From contig JBOGDS010000015.1 in assembly GCA_050743075.1 (NCBI GenBank), forward strand, positions 1-57,433: DNA of 57,433 nucleotides. The letters run 5' to 3'. The stretch is from JBOGDS01 sp050743075 (GTDB lineage Bacteria > Actinomycetota > Actinomycetes > Jiangellales > Jiangellaceae). Shown here piece after piece: positions 50,978-57,433 of the stretch. The translations under genes were made by a program, and so were the position numbers. Position 1 is the stretch's first letter; each line of letters opens with the position of its first letter. The notes below the pieces were generated by a model. It worked only from the letters and a program-made list of their open reading frames with translations. It was not told where the DNA came from and made no database searches.

Positions 50978-53043
50978 GCGGGGACCACCTGGGAGGGCGC
51001 ACGACCCCGAAGGCACGCACCGGCGCGGCGCCGGCCCGGCGTGGCGGGGCCGCGACACCGAAGAGCCGCACCGCCGCGGCGCGTACTGCGGCACGGTCCA
51101 CGCCGGGGCCGGCTGCAGGCGGCGCAAAGCGTCCGCCACGAGCCACCGCCGGGAGTCCGCGGACGTCCACGTCCGGAAGGTCGCGCGGCGGCGCGACGGC
51201 AAGCCGGAAACCACGCGGCATGCCGCGTCAGGGAACCGGCAGCCGACCGGCGTCGACCCGGCCGCGCCAGCCACGCCGAACCGTGCCGAAGCCCGCTCCC
51301 AAGGTCAGCCGACCGAAGCGCCCACCACGCACCGTCCGGCTCGCCGATCCGAAGCGCCGTCTGCACGTGTCCATGATGCTGCTCTGTGTCCTGCTGTCGC
51401 TGTTCGCCGGCCGGCTCGTCCAGCTCCAGGGCCTCGACGCGTCGACGTATGCGGCCGCGGCCGAGTACGCGGGCATGCGGCCGACCACGTTGCCCGCGCT
51501 GCGCGGGCCGATCCTCGACCGCGACGGGGAGCCGCTCGCCCGGTCGGTCGAGGCGTACGACGTCACCGTCGACCAGACCCACGTCAGGAACCCGGCGGCG
51601 TACGCCCTTCAGCTGGACGACCTGTTGGCGGCTGACCTGGGGACCATCCAGGCAGCGCTCACCGGCGAGAAGCGGTTCGCCTACCTCGCGAAGAAGGTCA
51701 CGCCGGAGACCTGGCGCGCGATCCAGCAGCTGAACCTTCCGGGCCTGTTCGCCCAGCCAGTGTCGCAGCGCGAGTACCCGGCCGGGTCGGTGGCCGGAAA
51801 CGTCGTCGGCTTCGCCGGCGCCGACGGTCACGGCCTGGCCGGGCTCGAGCTGAGCATGGACGAGGTGCTGGCCGGCCGCGACGGGCTGCTGACGTGCCAG
51901 CAGAGTGCCGGCGGGCAATGCATCCCGTCGGGCAACAGCAGCCGGGAGGCCGCGGTCGAGGGTGGGGGTGTGCAGCTCACGATCGACCGTGACATCCAGT
52001 GGTATGCCGAGCAGGCCATCGCGTCCGCGGTGGCCGATGCGAGGGCAGACGCCGGCAACGCCGTCGTGCTGGACACGCGCACGTTCGAGGTCGTCGCGAT
52101 GGCGACCTCCCCGGGGGTGGATCCGGGGGATCCGGGCGCGAGCCGGGACGACGATCGCGGCAACCGCGCGGTCGAGGAGGCGTACGAGCCAGGATCGGTG
52201 TTCAAGCCCCTGACGATGGCCGCCGTCATCGACGAGGGCGCGGCCACGCCGGCCACCGTCCTGTCGGTGCCGGACCACGTGTCGCGGAGCGGGGAGACGA
52301 TCAACGACTACTACGACCACCCACGGCAGCAGATGACGCTGACCGGCATCATGGCCAAGTCGAGCAACGTCGGCACGTTGCTCGCCGCAGAGCGGATCGA
52401 CAAGGGCAGGTTCCGGGACTACCTGGCCGGCTTCGGCCTGGGCTCGCCGCCGGACCTGTCCCTGCCCGGAGAGAGCGCCGGCCGGCTTCCGGAGGACTGG
52501 TCCGACCTGAGTCGCGACACCATCGCCTTCGGCCAGGGCGTGTCCGTGAGCACTGTGCAGATGGCGGCGGCCTACGCGACGATCGCCAACGGTGGCGTCC
52601 GGTTGCCGGCTCGGCTTGTCGACGCCACGATCGACGCCGACGGGGTCGGGACGCCGGTCGATGTCGGAAGTCCGCTCCGGGTCGTCAGCGAGGAGACCGC
52701 CGACGCCGTCACACTGATGATGGAAGCCGTGATGGGCGAGGACGGCACGGGCCGCTCGGTCGGCGTCCCCGGGTACCGCGTGGCGGGCAAGACGGGTACC
52801 GCGCAGCGGGTCGACCCCGCCTGCGGCTGCTACCGGGACTACAACGCGTCGTTCATGGGTTTCGCGCCCGCCGACGACCCGCGGTACGTCGTCGTGGTCT
52901 CCCTGCTGAACCCGCGCAAGGGCAACTCGGGCGGAAGCCTGGCCGGCCCGGTGTTCTCCGACGTCATGGGCTTCACCCTGGCGCAGATGGGCGTGCCGCC
53001 GACCGGCACCGAGGCGCCGAGCCTCCCCCTGTTCGCCGGCTGA
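50974..53043 (+). CDS. ftsI: septal peptidoglycan transpeptidase FtsI (PBP3)
   Basis: The protein has 689 residues, ATG overlapping the ftsL stop. The first ~125 residues are an unusually long basic, Thr/Ala/Pro/Arg-rich cytoplasmic tail. One membrane helix follows (HVSMMLLCVLLSLFAGRLVQ), then the dimerisation domain (RGPILDRDGEPLARSVEAYD) and the transpeptidase. Active-site motifs are SVFK (Ser408, Lys411), SSN in IMAKSSNVGTL, and KTG (Lys606) in RVAGKTGTAQR. It cross-links septal peptidoglycan. murE begins 82 bases downstream. Confidence 0.95.
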   Translation: MSGDHLGGRTTPKARTGAAPARRGGAATPKSRTAAARTAARSTPGPAAGGAKRPPRATAGSPRTSTSGRSRGGATASRKPRGMPRQGTGSRPASTRPRQPRRTVPKPAPKVSRPKRPPRTVRLADPKRRLHVSMMLLCVLLSLFAGRLVQLQGLDASTYAAAAEYAGMRPTTLPALRGPILDRDGEPLARSVEAYDVTVDQTHVRNPAAYALQLDDLLAADLGTIQAALTGEKRFAYLAKKVTPETWRAIQQLNLPGLFAQPVSQREYPAGSVAGNVVGFAGADGHGLAGLELSMDEVLAGRDGLLTCQQSAGGQCIPSGNSSREAAVEGGGVQLTIDRDIQWYAEQAIASAVADARADAGNAVVLDTRTFEVVAMATSPGVDPGDPGASRDDDRGNRAVEEAYEPGSVFKPLTMAAVIDEGAATPATVLSVPDHVSRSGETINDYYDHPRQQMTLTGIMAKSSNVGTLLAAERIDKGRFRDYLAGFGLGSPPDLSLPGESAGRLPEDWSDLSRDTIAFGQGVSVSTVQMAAAYATIANGGVRLPARLVDATIDADGVGTPVDVGSPLRVVSEETADAVTLMMEAVMGEDGTGRSVGVPGYRVAGKTGTAQRVDPACGCYRDYNASFMGFAPADDPRYVVVVSLLNPRKGNSGGSLAGPVFSDVMGFTLAQMGVPPTGTEAPSLPLFAG

Positions 53044-53125
53044 CATCGATCGGGCGCGGCCCGTCCGCCCGCGCCTCGGGCCTGACAACGCCGGCGCGCG
53101 GCCCTCAAGTAGCCTGCTCTGCGCG

Positions 53126-54673
53126 ATGCCTCCGCGACCCTCGCTGCGTCCGCAGCACGTCGAACCGCGCCCCCTCGCCGGGATCGCGGCACTGCTGGAT
53201 CTCCCGTCGACGGCCGCGGCCGAGGGCGTCGCCGTCACGGGCGTCACGCACGACTCGCGGCAGGTCCGCCCCGGAGACCTCTACGCGGCGTTGCCGGGCT
53301 CCCATGTCCACGGCGCCGCCTTCGCCGCAGCGGCCGCGGAGGCGGGCGCGGCCGCCGTCCTCACCGATGCGGCAGGGGCCGACCTGGCCGGTGATCTTCC
53401 CTGGCTCGTCGTCGCGGACCCGCGAGCATCCCTCGGGCGCGTCGCCGCCCACGTGTACGGCGACCCGGCGCGGCACCTGCTGATGCTCGGCGTCACGGGA
53501 ACCAACGGCAAGACGACCACGTCCTACCTGGTCGAGTCCGGGCTCCGGGCCGCGGGTCACCGGACCGGGCTCATCGGCACCGTCGAGACCCGCGTCGGAG
53601 ACGAGCGCGTGGCCAGCATCCGGACCACCCCGGAGGCGACCGACGTCCACGCGCTGCTCGCCCTGATGCGCGAGCGCGGGACGACCGCGTGTGTGATGGA
53701 GGTCTCGAGCCACGCGCTCGCCTACGGGCGGGTCGACGGCATCGTCTTCGACGTCGCCGGCTTCACCAACCTGTCTCAGGACCACCTGGACTTCCACGAC
53801 GACCTCGAGGACTACTTCGCGACGAAGGCGAAGTTGTTCACCCCGGGGCGGGCACGGCGCGGCGTGGTGTGCGTCGACGACGACTACGGCCGCCGCCTCG
53901 CGAAACAGGCAGCCATCCCCGTCGTGACCGTCGCGACGAAGGGTGACGCCGACTGGCGGGTCACCGACCGCGAGATCGCCCACGCGGGTGCGACGACGCT
54001 CGCTGTCATCGGGACCGAGGACGGGCGGCGCCTGCCTGTGAGCTCGCCGATCCCGGGCGACTTCAACGTGGCCAACGCGGTGCTCGCGGTCGTCATGTTG
54101 ACCGAGGCCGGCGTCGAGGCCGGCGACGCGCTCCGCGGCGTCGCCACCTGCCCCGGCGTCCCCGGGCGGATGGAACGGGTGCAGTCCGCCGCCGCTGGCG
54201 GGCCGCTGGGCGTCGTCGACTATGCCCATACGCCGGACGCGATCGAGACCGTCCTGCGCGCCCTGCGCCCATCCACCCTCGGGCGGCTGGTCGTCGTGGT
54301 GGGGGCCGGCGGCGATCGCGACGCCGGCAAGCGGCCGCTCATGGGTGCGGCGGCCGCGCGGCATGCGGACGTCGTGATCGTCACCGACGACAACCCGCGT
54401 TCGGAGGATCCGGCCGCGATCAGGGCGGCCGTCCTGCGGGGGACGAGCGCCGTCCCGGCGCAGGAGCGCGGGGTCGTCAAGGAGGTCGGCGACCGGCGGG
54501 CCGCGATCGAGGCTGCGGTGGCGGAGACCACGGGCCGGCCGGACACCGTAGCCGTGGTCGGCAAGGGTCACGAGCAGGGGCAGGAGATCGCCGGAGTCGT
54601 GTACCCGTTCGACGACCGGGTCGAGCTGCGGGAGGCGCTGTGGGGACGCGCCGAGCGCGAGGAGGCGACCTAG
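53126..54673 (+). CDS. murE: UDP-MurNAc-L-Ala-D-Glu:diaminopimelate ligase MurE
   Basis: The protein has 515 residues. The Mur N-terminal domain contains VTGVTHDSRQVRPGDLYAAL. The ATP loop GTNGKTTTS lies at residues 125-133, followed by TTPEATDVHALL and MEVSSHALAYGRVDGIVFD. The C-terminal domain has VDYAHTPDAIETVLRAL and the DNPRSEDP motif (near residue 421), whose Asp-Asn-Pro-Arg indicates diaminopimelate as the added amino acid. Whether it is the LL or meso isomer cannot be read from this. murF starts at the base after its stop. Confidence 0.95.
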   Translation: MPPRPSLRPQHVEPRPLAGIAALLDLPSTAAAEGVAVTGVTHDSRQVRPGDLYAALPGSHVHGAAFAAAAAEAGAAAVLTDAAGADLAGDLPWLVVADPRASLGRVAAHVYGDPARHLLMLGVTGTNGKTTTSYLVESGLRAAGHRTGLIGTVETRVGDERVASIRTTPEATDVHALLALMRERGTTACVMEVSSHALAYGRVDGIVFDVAGFTNLSQDHLDFHDDLEDYFATKAKLFTPGRARRGVVCVDDDYGRRLAKQAAIPVVTVATKGDADWRVTDREIAHAGATTLAVIGTEDGRRLPVSSPIPGDFNVANAVLAVVMLTEAGVEAGDALRGVATCPGVPGRMERVQSAAAGGPLGVVDYAHTPDAIETVLRALRPSTLGRLVVVVGAGGDRDAGKRPLMGAAAARHADVVIVTDDNPRSEDPAAIRAAVLRGTSAVPAQERGVVKEVGDRRAAIEAAVAETTGRPDTVAVVGKGHEQGQEIAGVVYPFDDRVELREALWGRAEREEAT

Positions 54674-56062
54674 GTGATCCCCCTGTCCCTGGCCGAGGTT
54701 GCCGAGGCGGCCGGTGGCCGGCTCGACGGCGTGGCCGACGCGCAGACCACGGTGGACGGCCCGGTCGTCGCCGACTCCCGTGCCGTCCCGCCGGGTGGGT
54801 TGTTCGTCGCTGTACCAGGCGAGCGTGTCGACGGTCACGACTTCGCCGCGGCCGCGGTCGGCTCCGGCGCGGTCGCCGTGATCGCGCAGCGGCCGGTGGG
54901 CGTGCCCGCCGTCGTCGTCGAGGACTCCGTGGCAGCGCTGGGCCGGCTGGCTCGCGCAGTGCTCGACCGACTCGGCGGAGTGAGCGTGGTCGCCGTCACC
55001 GGCTCGTCGGGCAAGACCACCACCAAAGACCTGCTCGCGCAGGTACTCGCGAGCCGTGGGCCGGTCGTGGCGCCGCCGGGCTCGTACAACACCGAGGTCG
55101 GCGTGCCGCTGACGGTGCTGTCGGCGGACCGCAGCACCCGCACGCTGGTCGTCGAGATGGGTGCCCGCGGGCCCGGGCACATCGCCTACCTGTGCGGGAT
55201 CGCTCCGCCGACCGTCGGCGTCGTGCTCAACGTCGGCTCTGCCCACCTGGGCGAGTTCGGCGACCGGGAGGCGATCGCCCGGTCCAAGGCCGAACTGGTC
55301 GAAGCGCTGCCCGACCGTGGCACCGCGGTCCTGAACGGCGACGACCCGCTGGTGCGGCGGATGGCGGACAAGACACGGGCAGGCGTGCTCATGGTGGGCG
55401 AGTCGGTACACGCCGACGTCCGGGCCGAGGACGTCGCTGTCGACGATCGCGGTCGGGCCAGGTTCACGATGGTGACGCCCGGCGGCACCGCCGCCGTCCG
55501 GCTCGGGCTGGTCGGCGAGCACCAGGTCGCCAATGCCCTGGCCGCCGCGGGCGCGGCCCACGCCCTCGGGCTCGACGCTGCCACCGTCGCCGACGCGCTG
55601 ACCCACGCGAAGGCGCTCTCACGCTGGCGGATGGAGGTCACCGAGCGCGCCGACGGCGTCACCGTCGTCAACGACGCCTACAACGCCAACCCCGAGTCGA
55701 TGCGGGCGGCGCTGCAGGCTCTGGGCGCCATGGCCTCCGGCCGGCGGACGTGGGCCGTCCTGGGAGAGATGCGCGAGCTCGGCGAGACGTCCGCGGCGGA
55801 GCACGACGCGCTGGGTGGGCTCGCCGTGCGGCTCGGGGTCGACCGGCTCGTCGCCGTCGGTGAGCCGGCAAGGGCGATCCAGCTCGGCGCGGCGCGCGAC
55901 GGATCGGGGGAGGACCAGACAGCCTGGGTACCCGACGTCGACGCGGCGCTGGATCTGCTTCGAAGGCAGGTTCAGCCAGGTGACGTGGTGCTGGTGAAGG
56001 CGTCGCGTGCGGTGGGCCTGGAGCGGCTGGCCGAGGCAATGCTGCAGGAGGTTTCCCGGTGA
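54674..56062 (+). CDS. murF: UDP-MurNAc-tripeptide:D-Ala-D-Ala ligase MurF
   Basis: The protein has 462 residues from GTG (MIPLSLAEVAEAAGGRLDGV), immediately after the murE stop. The N-terminal domain has VVADSRAVPPGGLFVAVPGE. The ATP loop GSSGKTTTKD lies at residues 110-119. The central domain has VVEMGARGPGHIAYLC and VLNVGSAHLGEFGDREAIA. The C-terminal domain has VVNDAYNANPESMRAALQAL and WAVLGEMRELGETSAAEH. It adds D-Ala-D-Ala to complete the pentapeptide. Its stop overlaps the mraY GTG by four bases. Confidence 0.96.
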   Translation: MIPLSLAEVAEAAGGRLDGVADAQTTVDGPVVADSRAVPPGGLFVAVPGERVDGHDFAAAAVGSGAVAVIAQRPVGVPAVVVEDSVAALGRLARAVLDRLGGVSVVAVTGSSGKTTTKDLLAQVLASRGPVVAPPGSYNTEVGVPLTVLSADRSTRTLVVEMGARGPGHIAYLCGIAPPTVGVVLNVGSAHLGEFGDREAIARSKAELVEALPDRGTAVLNGDDPLVRRMADKTRAGVLMVGESVHADVRAEDVAVDDRGRARFTMVTPGGTAAVRLGLVGEHQVANALAAAGAAHALGLDAATVADALTHAKALSRWRMEVTERADGVTVVNDAYNANPESMRAALQALGAMASGRRTWAVLGEMRELGETSAAEHDALGGLAVRLGVDRLVAVGEPARAIQLGAARDGSGEDQTAWVPDVDAALDLLRRQVQPGDVVLVKASRAVGLERLAEAMLQEVSR

Positions 56063-57120
56063 TCCTGGTCCTGACGGCGGCCGTCGTCTCTCTCGTGGTG
56101 TCCATCCTCGGCACCCCGCTGGCGATCCGGTTCCTGATCCGGCAGAACTACGGGCAGCTGATCCGCGACGACGGCCCCACCAGCCACCACATCAAGCGCG
56201 GCACCCCGACGATGGGTGGCGCCGTGATCATCTTCGCGGTGCTGTGCGGCTACTTCGTGGCGCACCTGGTGCGGCTCTCCGCGCCGTCGGTCTCAGGCCT
56301 CCTGGTGCTGTTCCTGGTCGTGGGCCTCGGCGCCGTGGGCTTCGTGGACGACTTCATCAAGATCTCGAAGCAGCGCAGCCTCGGTCTGCGCAGCGGCCCG
56401 AAGATGGCCGCGCAGGCTCTCGTCGCCATCGTCTTCGCCGTCCTCGCGTTGCGCTTCCCCGACGAGCAGGGCTACACGCCGGCGTCGGACTCGCTGTCCA
56501 TCCTGCGGGACTCACCGCTCGTGCTCGGTTCGGTGCTCTTCGTCATCTGGGCCCTGATCATGGTGACGGGGGCGTCGAACGGGGTGAACCTCGCCGACGG
56601 GCTCGACGGGCTCGCGACCGGTGCGTGCGTCATGGTCTTCGGCGCATACACGCTGATCGGCGTCTGGCAGTACAACCAGAGCTGCCAGATCGCTCCGGGC
56701 CCGAGCTGCTACGAGGTGCGCGACCCGCTGGACCTCGCGGTCGTGGCAGCCGCCCTGGTCGGAGCGTGCTTCGGGTTCCTGTGGTGGAACGCGTCGCCGG
56801 CCAAGATCTTCATGGGCGACACCGGCTCGCTGGCGCTCGGCGGCGCGCTGGCCGGGCTGGCCATCTCCAGCCGCACCGAGCTGCTGCTGTTGGTGCTGGC
56901 TGGGTTGTTCGCCGTCATCGCGCTGTCGGTGATGCTCCAGGTCGGGTGGTTCAAGGCGACCGGCGGCAAACGGCTGTTCCGGATGGCCCCGCTGCAGCAC
57001 CATTTCGAGCTCGCCGGCTGGGGTGAGGTCACCATCGTGATCCGGTTCTGGATCATCGCCGGCATGTTCGTCGCCTTCGGGCTGGGGGTCTTCTACGCCG
57101 AGTGGGTGGCCGGCGCGTGA
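56059..57120 (+). CDS. mraY: phospho-MurNAc-pentapeptide transferase MraY
   Basis: The protein has 353 residues from GTG. It transfers phospho-MurNAc-pentapeptide to undecaprenyl phosphate at the membrane, forming lipid I. About ten helices are visible. Catalytic motifs: DDGPTSHHIKRGTPTMGGAV, the Asp pair in GFVDDFIKISKQRSLGL, NGVNLADGLDGLATGA, and FMGDTGSLALGGALAGLAI. The HHFE motif lies near the C-terminus (PLQHHFELAGWGE). It overlaps murF and murD, showing translational coupling. Confidence 0.96.
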   Translation: MILVLTAAVVSLVVSILGTPLAIRFLIRQNYGQLIRDDGPTSHHIKRGTPTMGGAVIIFAVLCGYFVAHLVRLSAPSVSGLLVLFLVVGLGAVGFVDDFIKISKQRSLGLRSGPKMAAQALVAIVFAVLALRFPDEQGYTPASDSLSILRDSPLVLGSVLFVIWALIMVTGASNGVNLADGLDGLATGACVMVFGAYTLIGVWQYNQSCQIAPGPSCYEVRDPLDLAVVAAALVGACFGFLWWNASPAKIFMGDTGSLALGGALAGLAISSRTELLLLVLAGLFAVIALSVMLQVGWFKATGGKRLFRMAPLQHHFELAGWGEVTIVIRFWIIAGMFVAFGLGVFYAEWVAGA

Positions 57121-57433
57121 GCGTGCCGGGCTGGCTCGCCGGCGCGCGCAGGGACAGCCCCTGGCCGCAGCTGCGGGCTGTGGTCGCCGGCATCGGCGTC
57201 TCCGGGTTCGCGGCGGCCGACGCCCTGGTCCGCCTGGGCGCGGCCGTCACCGTCGTCGACGAACGCAACGGTGACGCGCAGAGCGCCCGGGCCCGCGTGC
57301 TCGAGGTCCTCGGCGCCACCGTCCGGCTGGGTCCAGGGTGGACGGCGACCCTGCCGGCCGGTACCGGACTCGTCGTCACATCGCCCGGCTGGCGCCCGGC
57401 GTCGCCGCTGCTCGTCGCCGCCGCGCGTGGAGG
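57117..57433 (+). CDS. murD: UDP-MurNAc-L-Ala:D-Glu ligase MurD, 5' part (cut by window end)
   Basis: The first 105 codons are present, from a GTG overlapping the mraY stop by four bases (VSVPGWLAGARRDSPWPQLR). The N-terminal Rossmann-like domain shows AVVAGIGVSGFAAADALVRL, VTVVDERNGD and LVVTSPGWRPASPLL, all typical of MurD. The ATP-binding domain lies beyond the window. Position after mraY is the standard dcw order. Confidence 0.9.
   Translation, partial: MSVPGWLAGARRDSPWPQLRAVVAGIGVSGFAAADALVRLGAAVTVVDERNGDAQSARARVLEVLGATVRLGPGWTATLPAGTGLVVTSPGWRPASPLLVAAARG

Overview
The window is chromosomal DNA of a high-GC Gram-positive bacterium (Actinomycetota). Signs are the roughly 70% GC content, many GTG starts with strong AGGAGG-type ribosome sites, CGAAC-N4-GTTCG SOS boxes, Actinobacteria-specific families (DUF3040, MT0933-type antitoxin, DivS/ChiZ-like LysM protein beside lexA) and a class II B12-dependent ribonucleotide reductase. 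The gene order recA-recX ... rny-gluABCD-miaB ... miaA-dapF-hflX ... lexA-nrdR-nrdJ ... mraZ-dcw resembles Nocardioidaceae/Propionibacteriales or streptomycete relatives; the exact genus cannot be named from sequence reading alone.

Layout. 1-970: a decayed IS21-type end and an SOS-box promoter. 972-3896: recA, interrupted in its Walker A loop by a 432-residue intein, and recX. 3937-6857: a YCII-like protein, a DUF1761 membrane protein, and RNase Y behind a hairpin-rich leader. 6887-10160: a gluABCD-like polar amino-acid ABC importer on the minus strand. 10252-15240: miaB and a Tat-exported DUF1800/DUF1501 pair. 15237-20715: a small membrane protein, a LigB-like protein, an MT0933-like protein, miaA, dapF, a tiny Arg-rich ORF and hflX. 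20914-28534: a LacI-regulated glycan-uptake operon (repressor, binding protein, two permeases, a secreted glucoamylase-like protein, a GH39-like glycosidase). 28587-29734: an AbiEi/nuclease-like gene bracketed by inverted copies of a 38-bp dyad. 29786-36305: an S9 peptidase, a DinG-type helicase and an orphan FtsX-like permease. 36389-41498: lexA, a divergent SOS-controlled LysM cell-division regulator, nrdR and nrdJ. 41590-44025: an aminotransferase, a methyltransferase and DUF3040. 44034-48724: a MoxR-DUF58-transglutaminase operon. 48926-57433: the MraZ operator and the division/cell-wall cluster mraZ-rsmH-ftsL-ftsI-murE-murF-mraY-murD (murD cut by the window end).

How the genes work together. 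Two halves of the SOS circuit (recA-recX and lexA-divS) sit in one window with matching LexA boxes. NrdR probably controls nrdJ just downstream. The dcw genes overlap or nearly abut from rsmH onward and are probably transcribed from a promoter governed by MraZ. The LacI operon is a self-contained sugar utilisation unit with a tandem operator.

The most unusual signal is a set of in-frame, mostly synonymous, AT-rich codon islands. One lies in recA over the site where Mycobacterium tuberculosis RecA carries its intein. Three lie in nrdJ over conserved active-site motifs of the kind used by RNR inteins. Together with the surviving RecA intein, whose second LAGLIDADG motif has lost its catalytic acid, they suggest a history of intein invasion, co-conversion and loss.
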